Shown here piece after piece: positions 1-48,015 of a stretch of DNA of 64,000 bases; the first letter of the stretch is position 1; each line of letters begins with the position of its first letter. The notes under the pieces are model-generated. The model was given only the letters and a program-made list of their open reading frames with translations. It did no database searches and had not been told where the DNA came from. The DNA is taken from NCBI GenBank assembly GCA_005784505.1, contig VCAZ01000001.1, forward strand, positions 3,856,597 to 3,920,596, given 5' to 3'. The translations under genes and the position numbers were made by a program. Source of the stretch: Bagarius yarrelli. Taxonomy: Eukaryota > Chordata > Actinopteri > Siluriformes > Sisoridae.

Positions 1-1880
1 AAATCTGTAAGTGTAGAATAATAAGTGTGTAAATCGTAAGTGTGTAAATCTGTAAAGTGTAGAATAAGTGTGTAAACGTAAATCTGTAAATAAATAAGTG
101 TGTAAAGTAATAAGTGTGTAAATCTGTAAAGTGTAAAAAATAATAAGAATCTGTAAGTGTAAAAAATAAGTGTGTAAATCTGTAAGTAAATAATAAGTGT
201 GTAAATCTGTAAAGTGTAATAACTGAAATCTGTAAAGTGTAAATGTAATTAAGTGTAGAATAATAAGGTGTTGTTAAAATCTGTAAAGTAAAATAAGTGT
301 GTAAATCTGGTAAATAATAAATAACTAAGTGGGTCGTAAAGTCTGTAATAGAATAAATCTGTGTGTAAATCTGTTAAAGGTGTAAAAAAGTGTTAAAATA
401 ATAAGTGTGTAAATCTGTAAAGTGTAGAATAATAAGTGTGTAAATCTGTAGTGTAAAATATAAAGTGTGCTCTGTAAGTGTAGAATAATACGTGTGGTAA
501 ATCTGTAAAGTGTAAATAATAGTGTGTGTAAATCTGTAAAGTGTAGAATATAAGTGTGTCTAAAGTGTTAAATATAATTTGTAATCGTAAAGTGTAAAGT
601 ATAAACTGTAATCAAGTGTGTAAATAAGTGTGTATCTGTAATAATAATCGGTAAAGTGTAAAATATAAGTGTTTAAAATCTGTAAATGAAACTACTAAGT
701 GTGTAAATCTGTAAAGTGTAGAATAATAAGTGTGTAAATCTGTAAAGTGTGTAAAATAACTAAAGTGTGTAAAATCTGTAAAGTGTAGAATAATAGTGTA
801 AATCCTGTAAAGTGGTAAATCTGTAAGTGTAGATAATAAATCTGTGTGTAAGTGTGTAAATCTGTAAAGTGTAAAATAATAAGTCGTGTGTAATAGCTGT
901 GTAAATCTGTAAAGTGTAGAATAATAAGTGTGTAAATCTGTACCCGTGTTAGTAAATTTAAAGAATAAAAATGAAGTGGATGTAAGTGTGTAAATCTGTA
1001 ATAAGGTGTAAAATAAAATAAGTGTGTAAATCTGTACAGTGCTAAAATATAAGTGTGTAAAATCTGTAAAGTGTTTAACTGTAAATAATAATAGTGTGTA
1101 AATCGGTAAGTGTAAAATAATAAGTGGTAAATCTGTAAAGTGTAAATAATAAGTGTGTAAATCTGTAAATGTGTAAGTAATCAGGTAAAGTAAATAATAT
1201 GTGGTAAATCTGTAAAGTGTAAATAATAAAGTGTGTAAATCTGTAAAGTGTAGAATAATAAGTGTGTAAATCTGTAAAGTGTAGAATAATAAGTGTGTAA
1301 ATCTGTAAAGTGTGTAAATCTGTAAAGTGTAAAATAATAAGTGTGTAAATCTGTAAAAATGTTGTAAATCTGTGAATACGGTGTAAATCTGTAAAGTAGT
1401 AAATAAATAATAAGTGTGTAAATCTGTAAAGTGTAGAATAAATAAAGTGTGTAAATCTGTAAAGTGTAGAATAATAAGTGTGTAAATCTGTAAAGTGTAA
1501 AGTGGTAAATAAATCTGTAAAGGTAGAATAATAATGTGTAATCTGTAAGTAAAAGCTGTAAAAGTAAAAATAATAAGTGTGTAAATCTGTAAAGTGTAGA
1601 ATAATAAGTGTGTAAATCTGTAAAGTGTAGAATAATAAGTGTGTAAATCTGTAAAGTGTGTAAATCTGTAAAGTGTTAAATAATAAGTGTGTAAATCTGT
1701 AAAGTGTAGAATAATAAGTGTGTAAATCTGTAAAGTGTAGAATAATAAGTGTGTAAATCTGTAAAGTGTAGAATAATAAGTGTGTAAATCTGTAAAGTGT
1801 GTTACTCTGTAATAATAAATCGTAAAGTGTAAATAATAAGTAAATCTGTAAAGTGTTAAATGTTCTGACTAAATAAAAAT
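1..1880. repeat. Minisatellite, unit about 30 bp, in troponin T intron
   Basis: A tandem array of a roughly 28-31-bp unit, built from AATAATAAGTGTGTAAAT and CTGTAAAGTGTAG, with many one-base indels. It starts before the window. The most regular copies lie between about 1250 and 1800. The 274-residue open frame on the minus strand is only a translation of the repeat. Confidence 0.93.
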
Positions 1881-2851
1881 AAACACTGTATTTGTACACG
1901 ACTTGACGTACATGCTAGAACCCAGCATGGGCTTAGGAATACAGTCAGCTAACATTATAAAGTGTGTTTGTTTGTGTGGCGCCTACAATTTATACCTAAC
2001 CTTAATCATTCCAGAATAAGCAGCGGAGAAGAAAAGCGGAAAATAACAAAGGTATTTAATGAAGGCAAACGATATTTAAAAACTAAATGACGTGATGTTT
2101 ATTAGATAAACAAATCTAGGCTTTTTGAAATGAGCAGAAAATTGTGACGTTACCTTCTCCTTCTGGTTCTGATATAAAAAAAAAACATGAAAAAAACACA
2201 CGTATGAGATATTATAGCACTTTATAATGCACTATATGCTGCATATGAAAGCAGGATAGCAATACAGTGTAGGGTCATGATGGCTGCATGTAAAAAATGC
2301 AATAGAATATTTCTTCCTAACGTTTTCAGATATGATATTATATAAGTCATGCAAAGTTACCTGCATCTTCTTGCGTAGGCACTATGGCCAGAAGAAAGGA
2401 TGAAAGGAAAAGATGAACGTGATGAATAAAGAAGATATTATGTACAATATAAGGCTAGATTTAAGCTATAAAAAGGGTGTATAAAATATGCTTTACCTTC
2501 CACTTCAGGAGGAGGCGCTATTGTAGGAAAGAAGGATAAAACTCCAGTAAGTAAACATTTAAAACAGTCTTAATAAGAAAATTTATGTTTTTTTCAGGGT
2601 TTTTTTTATACAGTAATGTAAAAATGATCGTCGAACATCATGCAGCAGGCCCGGTTCCTGCCAACCATAGACAGGTGGGCGGACAGATATCCCAGGTGGG
2701 CCGTTTTTGGGGGGTGTGGTTGATAATTGATGAGGTAATTTGTAAAATTCAACTGAATAAATGATAGAATAGCAAAAACATTGTTGTACTAATGTTATTA
2801 CTTGGGTTTGGTTAAGAAGACATATTATATTAAGTCAAAATAAAACACATA

Positions 2852-2897
<46 letters not shown>

Positions 2898-2912
2898 GGA
2901 CAACATACAGAC

Positions 2913-2943
<31 letters not shown>

Positions 2944-2980
2944 ATAGACAGACAGACAGACGGACAAACAGACAGACAGG

Positions 2981-3033
<53 letters not shown>

Positions 3034-3092
3034 GGACAGACGACAGATACAGACAGACAGACAGACAGACAGACAGATAGATAGATAGATAG

Positions 3093-3142
<50 letters not shown>

Positions 3143-3237
3143 CAAACAGATAGATAGACAGACAGACAGAGAGACAGACAGACAGACAGACAGATAGATA
3201 GACTAGACTAGACAGACAGACAGATAGACAGACAGAG

Positions 3238-3297
<60 letters not shown>

Positions 3298-6200
3298 TAG
3301 ATAGATAGATAGATAGACAGATAGATCGGATTTGTTTCTGACATGGGATGATGGATTTTTTTAAAAGCAACACCGGCCACATTACGCTCACTGTTGCTGG
3401 AGTCACTAACAGGCTTTTTTTAAAGGCAAAACCAAAATCGATGAATCACATTTGTAACCAAATATTTCCACCCTTAAATTGTGTGTAACTGTCTGTATAA
3501 GCTTCTCAGGTTATCCCCGACAGATCGGCAAGCAGCATCGTCTGACGAGTGTAGAGCATGTCGTTACTTACAACCAATCAAAAACGAGAAACTGTTTGGT
3601 TTTGCATTGCGATTGGTCGGAGCTTTCTACATCACTCCCACTCTCTCAACACACAGCCTACCTCAGACTGCCTTTATTGTACCGCTGTCTTTACCAAATT
3701 TTTACTGGGTGGGCAAGCCGGCCCTGTCACACAGTATCACTACAGACTTACACAATGTGCAGCGTTATTCCTTAGGAAATGATATGTCAAAAGACCGGAT
3801 TAAAATCTGACTGTTAGTAAAGCAAACAGGTGCCAGTGTGAGATAACACACGAATGACAGGGATTAGATTGAGAAGAATTTTGTGTGTGTCACAAAATGA
3901 GGGTACCGATTGTTACCTGAACACACTTGGAAAGATAAAGAACCCACTGGTGTTAGATGTGGACACAAGCATGCAGCTCACAGTAAGTCAAGGTAGAACC
4001 AAAGATTTACCTTCTTCTTCTTCTTCTTCTTCAACGATTTCCTCCTCGACTGAGTAGACATAATTGAGATTAGTAGATAAATACAGCCAAAAGCAAAAAC
4101 AAAAAGCACATGGCCATTCTATTAGCTGCAGATTTGTCCAAAAGGGCTTCCTTTCACACATCAAGCATTGCTACGCGCTTAACGATGCTGTTATTTATAA
4201 AAGAATAACAAGGTTATTTTATAAAGTCTTTTTTATCTCATAATGTGACAGCCATATTAATCTCCTTCTATTAATTAATAAATACAGTTATTCTGTATGA
4301 GTCATAAACACTTGCTGATTGAACTTTACCAGAACTTTCATCTAGGTCAAGTATCAAGAAGCTTTACATTTACAGTGACTTACATTTATCTCACATGGTG
4401 GTGGTGGGACTCGAACCTGATCTTTCACTTAGCAGTCCCAATTAGTTGCGCTACCACTTCCCCAGCTTTATTGTCATTTCAGCCATATATATAGCACAGT
4501 GAAATGTTACAATGCTGCAGGACAAATGATTCAATAAAATGTTTTTACACCGAAAATGTCTCTAACCCTAACCCTAACCCCTAACCCTAACCCCTAACCC
4601 TGTTACTCTGAAGGATCTTAGGTTTGTAAACCACACCATGTAGTCATCCCCAAAACTAATGGCACCCTAGGTAAAGATGAACAAAAATGTCATCTGGGTT
4701 ATAAAATCGAAATGAATTTTAATTAATATACTTTTCTTTTAGATGATAAAATACCTAGGAATTATTATATATTCTTCTATAATGGGTAACTAAAAGAAAA
4801 TACAAGCGAGGAATTGGGGACACTCCTGACTAGTGAATCTTTCTGCATGTACTGGTTGCTCTGTGTTGTCTTGTGAACTTTCCTCAATTTCAATAAAAAT
4901 CATACTCTGTATGTAGAATCCTTGTCTTGCTGGAAAAAAAAATCCAGCTGAAGCTACTCGCCAGATGAAGCCTCTTTCCTTATTTTTTACAGGTGCTACA
5001 TTACATTCTAAATTGGAACAAGGTTCCCAGGGAGAAATCACTTTCTTCCAGAACAAAGCTTTCACTATAGTTAATAATGATCAATCCATCTAATTTTGAG
5101 TGTTTGTTGGCAAATAATTGATTATTTTTTCATCCGACCATCAAATCCGTCCTAATCAAATATTTCATAGTTTCTATCAAACCTCAGCTGATTATTTATA
5201 GGTCAATAACAGGTAAAGTGGGGGTATGGTAGTGCAATGGTTAAGGTGTTGGAATGCTTACTGGTAGACCAGGAAATTGTTTTTTTCTTTAGTAGTTTGG
5301 TGCAAACTTGTTCTCAGACTGTAAAATTCAACCCTTTCTCCATTTCAGTCTGGGTGTAGACTTTTTGCAGCCCTGTTTGTTGTACGGTGTTTATCTTTGT
5401 TGAACGTCTTTGCCTCTTTAATAACCCTCTTCACTGTGTGTAGGGGCAAAAAAGCCTTCGTGCCCTCAGACAGGCAGCGTCATTACAGAGATGGTTGTTT
5501 TATGCTTCTTAATTATAGCTGTAACATTGGATCTGGGGGTTTCTAGGCATGTAAGCATTTTCATATAAAACGTTAACCAGCTTTTTTTGTCTCTCTTTTT
5601 GTGTGTTTTTTTAAATAATTATTTTGTGTAAACGAATTTGGTCTCTTTTTCACTTCTTACTTGTAACATGGGTGACAATGAGTTCTAATTTCACACTAAC
5701 TTAATAAAGAAAGTGGAAATAGAAATATATTTTTACTTTAATCTAGTAAGTGTGATGTCATTATATATTAGAATAGATTTTTTTAACCTTAATTAAATAA
5801 ATATTCAATTTCATGTGCAATGTGGTCATTGTGTAAGGTACGTGTACAGAGCCAATGAAATGCATTTTTCGCATATCCCATCTCAGTAAGTTGGGGTCAG
5901 AGCGCAGGGTCAGCTATGGTACAGCACCCCTGGAGCAGGAAGGGTTAATGGTCTTGCTCAAGGACCCAACAGTGGTTGGCTTGCCGGTGGTGGGGCTTGA
6001 ACCCAGGTGTTTCTGGTCTTCAGATCAGTAACTTAGCACCTTAACCATTTGAGCCACCTTTAATCTAACTTAAGATGAGATTTACATTTCTAGGTTGATC
6101 TAAATCTTTAGCAAGGGCGGCCACTAATTCTGGACCAGACTATGATGATAGTGTCTTCTTACACATGAACATTTTGGGTGATGCACTGTTGAATAGAGAA

Positions 6201-6609
6201 ACTTCCTAAGCCTATTTATCAACCACTTATTCTATGTACTAACCAAGAGCACAGAGATGTTTCAGCTAGAATTCAGTTACCTATGCTAAAAAACCCTGAA
6301 GTATCCTTTCCTAAACACTCTAATCTTAATCTCTAAAGGAACCAAATCCATACCGGATAATTGATTATTAGATAATTAATAGTTGATTTATTAGTGAAAA
6401 TGAAGTAAGAGTGAATTGTCCAGCAATCCTACCTTCTTCCCTGTGGAATCAGAAAACAACACACACACACACACACACACAGAAAGAGAAAAAATATAAT
6501 ATGAATTTGAGCGACTGAAAAAGACGAAAAGATCACCCAGCAGTGAGATGATACTTACACCACTTCCTCCTCCACTACTTCTTCTGTATCAGACATAATG
6601 ACGCAGTTC
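1..6609 (-). CDS. Troponin T, 5' part of gene (N-terminal exons); continues left of the window
   Basis: Troponin T anchors the troponin complex to tropomyosin on striated-muscle thin filaments. The exons seen (6596-6559, 6440-6433, 4049-4011, 2517-2497, 2381-2361, 2168-2154) join in phase to encode 47 residues: MSDTEEVVEEEVVEEVEEE, then IVEEEEEEEAPPPEVE, then VPTQEDAEPEGE. MSDxEEVVEE is the signature start of vertebrate troponin T (mammalian cardiac MSDIEEVVEEYEEEE). The chain of very short, mostly phase-1 exons coding for acidic residues is the hallmark of its alternatively spliced hypervariable N-terminus. The conserved tropomyosin- and TnI-binding exons must lie left of base 1. The cardiac- or fast-type paralogue cannot be decided from this part. 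Confidence 0.86.
2154..2168 (-). CDS. Troponin T mini-exon (EPEGE)
   Basis: The 15-nt phase-1 exon between acceptor ATATCAG (preceded by a run of T) and donor GTAACG encodes E-PEGE. It is the last exon recognisable before the minisatellite. Confidence 0.72.
2361..2381 (-). CDS. Troponin T mini-exon (VPTQEDA)
   Basis: The 21-nt phase-1 exon follows a good polypyrimidine tract and acceptor GGCCATAG and ends at donor GTAACT. It encodes V-PTQEDA. QED also occurs in a mini-exon of mammalian fast troponin T, which is weak support for homology. Confidence 0.76.
2497..2517 (-). CDS. Troponin T mini-exon (APPPEVE)
   Basis: The 21-nt phase-1 exon between acceptor ACAATAG and donor GTAAAG encodes A-PPPEVE. 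As a unit of seven codons it can be included or skipped without a frameshift, as in known alternatively spliced troponin T exons. Confidence 0.78.
2853..3327. repeat. Compound GATA/GACA array (Bkm-type)
   Basis: Alternating blocks of (GATA)n and (GACA)n, with GACG variants, over about 475 bp in a troponin T intron. The apparent proteins rich in LSIY/LSVC are repeat translations. Confidence 0.96.
4011..4049 (-). CDS. Troponin T acidic mini-exon
   Basis: The 39-nt exon, phase 1 at both ends, has acceptor TCTACTCAG and donor GTAAAT. It encodes V-EEEIV followed by seven Glu, the last from a (GAA)7 trinucleotide run. Length variation of that run would change the number of glutamates without shifting frame. 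Confidence 0.82.
4371..4520 (-). mobile_element. SINE-A-like remnant joined to a LINE 3' tail
   Basis: 4371-4468 reads as a diverged tRNA-headed SINE in minus orientation, with an ACTCGAACCT box and CCACTTCCCC end. It is followed by AGCTTTATTGTCATTTCAGCC, which resembles the 3' tail of a fish LINE also seen at 14670. Confidence 0.5.
4564..4601 (+). repeat. Interstitial telomere-like repeat
   Basis: About six units of CCCTAA or CCCCTAA in tandem, in a troponin T intron. Confidence 0.85.
5816..6063 (-). mobile_element. SINE family B, minus orientation
   Basis: A tRNA-derived head (TTGAACCCAGGTGTTTCTGG...AACCATTTGAGCCACC) is joined to a body with GGTCAGCTATGGTACAGC and CCTGGAGCAGGAAGGGTTAA. 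The same element recurs at 22330 and 24655. Confidence 0.8.
6433..6440 (-). CDS. Troponin T candidate 8-nt micro-exon
   Basis: GGAAGAAG is bounded by a very good acceptor (CTGATTCCACAG) and a usable donor (GTAGGA). It converts phase 2 of the start exon to the phase 1 needed by the next exon and adds V-E-E. Without it the two neighbouring exons cannot be joined in frame: direct joining gives a stop within six codons. Micro-exons of this size are known in troponin genes. Confidence 0.6.
6559..6609 (-). CDS. Troponin T start exon (CDS 6596-6559)
   Basis: The exon begins after acceptor CACTTAG (6611-6610). It has 13 nt of 5' UTR, then ATG and MSDTEEVVEEEV, and ends with GT of a Val codon before a perfect donor GTAAGT. 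The start in a separate exon from the promoter is typical of troponin T genes, whose first exon is non-coding. Confidence 0.87.
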
Positions 6610-6881
6610 CTAAGTGCGACAGCAGACCAATCGGTTACAAGAACATTTCAAATAGATTTCATGGAAGATCATGTATTTTATAGAGAATTATATAATATAT
6701 ATATTGTAATATATATTTATATATATATATTTATTTTATTTTATTTGTTTAAAGGTCAGTTCAGGCCACCGACTGCTGAAGTACTGAATTACAGTGGATG
6801 AGACTAGAATTAGTTTCGAGTTTTACTAAAAAATATATTATCAAAGCTTTATATATTTATTATTATAGTATTATAGTAAAG

Positions 6882-6913
<32 letters not shown>

Positions 6914-7105
6914 GATCACGCTTGTAGGAAAGTATGCTGCTTTAAACCTTGACACAGCTCACAATGCAAGTAATTACCCAGGCTATAAAATGGTAAGGGG
7001 CAGGTGTGGTAGGGGTTATTTTTAAGAATAATAAACTAGGGTTAGGAACAGGTGCAATTTGCTTTTACAGACAATGAACTTGGCTGATCTCATCCAAGCC
7101 TCCCA

Positions 7106-7113
7106 CTTATATA
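7106..7113 (-). promoter_or_regulatory. TATA box candidate for troponin T
   Basis: TATATAAG on the minus strand (within TATATATAAG, 7106-7115) lies about 500 nt upstream of the troponin T start exon, in the short gap after the cald1 3' end. Upstream of it are an E-box (CACTTG, about 7125) and an A/T-rich site resembling a MEF2 element (TCAAAAATAG, about 7142-7151). These are typical of striated-muscle promoters. A short non-coding exon ending near 7060 before GTAAAA is possible. Confidence 0.4.
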
Positions 7114-7178
7114 TACGGCAAATCAAGTGCGTCCTTGTGGGCTATTTTTGAAACTTGCACCATTTGGTCATATCAGTG

Positions 7179-7222
<44 letters not shown>

Positions 7223-8202
7223 CCCACCTTTCCAGTGTATTGTTATTAGTTTGTGTCTGATCTGTACACTTTAGTAAACTGGCTTTGTTTGTTGCTTTGA
7301 TTTATAATCACAGTATAATCATGCGTGCCTTTGCTTTCATTTGCACTGTAATGAGATAATTAAAAACGAACCTAGAAGCCAGCGAATATTGGAACGAGTT
7401 ATTGATGTTAGAAAAGCGAGTCTAATCACGCTACATCACACTCATAAATCATAATCCAGTAGATTAACCATCTCTCCGAGGTGTTATGAAAAGTTCTCTG
7501 GAATATCACAGGAGTGATAGTAGTAGGAATGGTGTAGATAATTCCTGCCTTAAACAGCATTAAGTGCAAACCCCAAAGCATGCTGGTCTCGTAAGAGATC
7601 AGCACAAAGCCATGCTGGCTGCTCGACTTAGGCTGCAATACAGAGCTAAACCTCTGGCCTTGACGCTCACTTGGTTTGCAAAGCTTTTTTGGAACTCTTG
7701 AATGCAAGCCAAAACCCCATGCAGCTGAAACAAGTAATGACACACACACACACACACACACACACACTTTCAAACTGCTACATGATAATAAAAAAAAAAA
7801 AGCACATCTTTTTGTCTCTTACCTGAGACGTTCACAAGGACAAAGAGGATCTTATTCTCAAGGGTCCAGAACACAGTATCCAGCAAACTCAAACACCACT
7901 CACCTAATACAGACCTGTACACCCATGTGACCTTGTGCTGCTCTGTGATTGGACAGTGAATCGGGGTCTATTGTTAGGATTTGGGGAGGGAGTGGTGTAT
8001 TTGACAATCAAAAGGTGATACAAGTTTAGCATGGTACTATACTTGCTAGATGCACACACACATAAACACACACACACACACACACACACACCCATGTCCT
8101 AAAAAGGATTTTAGGAAGACATGCTGCTAAAATGATATAGTAATAAGTTAAAGCAGACTGTGCTAAATGAAATACACAGCCAGGGGTTCTTTTTTTTTTT
8201 TT
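7114..8202. other. Intergenic stretch between cald1 and troponin T
   Basis: About 1.1 kb between the cald1 poly(A) signal and the candidate troponin T promoter. It contains three (AC)n microsatellites (about 7182-7221, 7741-7767, 8049-8092) and no recognisable exon. Open frames here translate dinucleotide repeats. Confidence 0.5.
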
Positions 8203-44919
<36,717 letters not shown>

Positions 44920-47379
44920 CTGCAAAAAAAAAAAAAAAAAAAAATTACCCCTAGTCTGTCAGCTTTATTCTTTACTGTAGATAATAACATATGCACAAAC
45001 AAGCTCTATTATCTTGAAACCACATATTATGGCATTAGGATGCTGCCTGATGGAGATCACATTTATTTAACCCTTTCAGAAAGACACATGTTCTCACATT
45101 TCCAGGCTTTTTCTTGGCTTCACATCAAGAAGTAGACCGAATTTAGTTTGACCACAAGTAAAAACACAGGACAAAAAAAAAAAAAGGAGAGAGAGAGAGA
45201 GAGAGAGAGAGAGACGGAGAGACAGGAAAGCAGTAAGGAAAAGGATGTTCAGGCTAAAAGAATCGTTATATACTATGCTGGTTAGTAGAAGGAAAACTGG
45301 ACCACCCAGAAGATTCAGGAAGCTACAGCAGTGTGTGCACAAGCCGGCATACCTTACTGGTGCAAACGAAAAGCCCTGGAGGAGTCTGCTTCTACTCTCA
45401 CACCATTCCAGCCTTTCGGTCACTCTCTCCTCGTTTCTGTCTCAGCACCTCTTCCAACACAAAGAGCTTCTCTCTTTTGCTGTAGCTACCAGAAAAGGCA
45501 AAAGCCATCCTCTTCCGTTCTCCTCGTGTTCACCCTCCCTCTCTTCCTCTCTGTCTCTTTCTCTCTCTATCCCTCCCTCTCCAGGGCACACAGCAAGGGC
45601 CTGCTTCAACCCTCCCTCTTGTTCCCTAATTCTCCATTCTACTCCTCCCTTCCTCTTTTTCGTATTTCTCGTTCTCTGTCTTTCTTCCTGCTGTTAAGAT
45701 TCCACCGTTATTTTGTTTTGCCTTTCTCTCATCTCGTCTCTTTTTCTCTGTCTTCCTGTCTCTCTCTCTTTTTATTTTATGTTAACCGTGAATGGTTATC
45801 CAGCATTAGCCTGGATGAAATTGGGTTTTGCTGTGGATTTAGGTTTGAAGGCCTGTCTCCATGTTGTTTTGACTCCGGGGGAAGGCGCAGAAGACAGAGA
45901 GAGAAAGCTAGACAGATAAAAAAAAGGATTAAGCTGGTTGCTTCATATCACCCTACATATTTTATGCACCATCAATTTTTTACCTCGTACCTGGGGCCCA
46001 TGTTGTCATGCTCACGTTAAGTCTATCCTACAGTATAAAACCATAACGTCTCATAAAGATCTCAAATCAACACTGTGTAACACATTTCATCTTCTCAATG
46101 ACCTATTTAAAGTTGATGCAATTGAACATCTTGCTTTATATTTGCGGTGGGTTCTCTGCATGAGGCAGGCCAGTGTCTCCGTGTCTGTGTCTTCCTTATG
46201 CCCGAACTTTCCTTTCTTAGCCTACAAGCTTAAGCAAAAACATGCAGAAATAGAAAAACCCCATTGCTCCCGAGGACCACCCATATGCAGCTACAGCAGG
46301 CACACTGGGATAATGGAAGGGCGCTGTTTTGCTTCTTCTCCCAGGATTACATTCATCCATAACAATTCCGAATTTCACAACGGGTCTCTTGCTCTCCTTT
46401 CCCTCTATAGGTTAAGAATCCGACTGGCTTTAATGACACATTTACCCAGGAAATGACTACCTCCGTCTCGCAGCCCATGTTTAGCCCCTTCACTCTATGA
46501 CCCTGTGGTGAAGCTGTAAAGAACAGGAGTCTGTATTTGTCTGTGACTTTCTAACTCACAATTCCACACATTAAACCTTTGGGGAAAATAACCACTGTAT
46601 GTAACATCTGTGCGGTGTAGCGTGGGAGATGATAAACGGCACAGCTCGCTCAGGGAGTGAGAAACAGTTAAGCGTTGCCTATGAGCTGAAAAGCTGTCGT
46701 GGTCTAGACAGGATTAAAACTGATGGCTGTTTTAAGCGACGCAAGTAGCACACAGCACTTCCTGAGCGCCGACTCTGTGTCACGTACACTGTTCACGCTG
46801 GAAATGTGGGTTTTTTTTTTTCCTTTTGAACGTTGAAGTGATGAATTTAAAAAAAAAATCAAACCTATGAAAGGAATTGTTTTGACATATAATATTAGGG
46901 CTGTCACGATTATCAAATTTGGGTGACGATTAATTGTCAAAGAAATAATTGCGATTATGGCGATTTTTTGGCTGTTTTGGGGCTTTAGCGATAAATTGTT
47001 TTAGGGCTTTAACAATTATTAACGCTTTACTGTAAATATTAATAATAAATAGTATTTAAAGAAATGTATATTTTGCGTCCTGTCAGTGGTGTTTATCTGT
47101 TTAACAACATATGAATTCACTCATACAGTTGCATTATAGGTCGTTAACATGAGTTGCGCTGGTGATTGAGCGTTATTGAAGCACACTTGGAGTGTCAGAT
47201 AAGCCCGACGCTCTGACTTTCAAATCATGCTGCTCCACTTACTCTGTTTGAAAGTAGGGTGCTACAATTACTACCGTCCCCTCTAGTAGCTAATAAAAGT
47301 GTGCAAAAGTTATTTAATAATTGTTACAGTCTTATCTATTATTCAATATTCTGACCTTTTTTCAAATCACTATTAGGTC
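44920..47379. other. 5' flank or upstream intron of cald1
   Basis: It contains a (GA)n run (45187-45216) and two open frames of 150 and 229 codons on the + strand (45245-46020). They overlap in different frames and are rich in Ser, Leu and Pro from CT-rich sequence; I do not take them as genes. 46895-47100 begins GGGCTGTCACGATTATCAAA, a style typical of fish hAT-derived repeats. No non-coding first exon of cald1 could be identified. Confidence 0.5.
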
Positions 47380-47602
47380 TATTCATTCATTTATTCAGTC
47401 TATCCCAGCCGTCTCTGAAAGGACAGGAGGGGTACACCCTGGACATGTTGCCCTAGTCCATCACAGGGACACACACACTTACGAGTAATTAACGGGTTTA
47501 CTCCAGGTACGCAAGCACGGGGAGAACATGCCTAAGAATCGAACCTGGGCCTTTTTGCTGTTGGGCAACTGTGCTAACCACTAAGTCACCGTACTGCCCA
47601 CC
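47380..47602 (-). mobile_element. DANA-like SINE, minus orientation, partly deleted
   Basis: TTCATTCATTTATTCAGTCT, then TCCATCACAGGGACACACAC and AAGAATCGAACCTGGGCCTT. Confidence 0.8.
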
Positions 47603-47825
47603 ATTAAGACTATCAACGAGCAAATTCATTAAATCAACAATATTAATGTCTTTGTATAAAAATGTTACTGTCCTTAAGTCACGCCTGTGCCACTGAAGTG
47701 GACTGTGTTTAGATGATACAGATTTGATCCAACTTGGCTTTTATATTTTACCCAGGTTTTATATGAGTTGTTTTATATTTCCACATCAGCTTGATGACAC
47801 CAGGGCTGTACATTCATGATTTATT

Positions 47826-48015
47826 GGGAAGTGGTGGCTCATGATTAAAGTGTTGGATTACCAACCCAAGGATTGTGGGTTCCATACCCAGCTCCATCAA
47901 GCCACCACTGCTGGGCCAAGGCCCTCAACCCCCAATTGCTAACTTGTATAAATGAAATGAAATGTAAGTCGCTCTGGATAAGGGCGTCTGCCTAATGCTG
48001 TAAATGTAAATGTGA
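47826..48015 (+). mobile_element. SINE family A, plus orientation
   Basis: GGGAAGTGGTGGCTCATGAT, TTGTGGGTTCCATACCCAGC, GTCGCTCTGGATAAGGGCGT, ending CTGTAAATGTAAATG. Confidence 0.88.

Noticed and set aside
1075..1899. 274-codon open frame on the minus strand
   Set aside because: It is a translation of the 30-bp minisatellite (repeated YTLQI/FTDLH words), with no start context or family.
2825..3406. Ser/Leu/Ile/Tyr-rich frames
   Set aside because: They are translations of (GATA)n/(GACA)n in several frames at once.
45245..46020. 150- and 229-codon overlapping frames upstream of cald1
   Set aside because: They overlap in different phases, have CT-rich codon bias, no conserved motif and no splice evidence.
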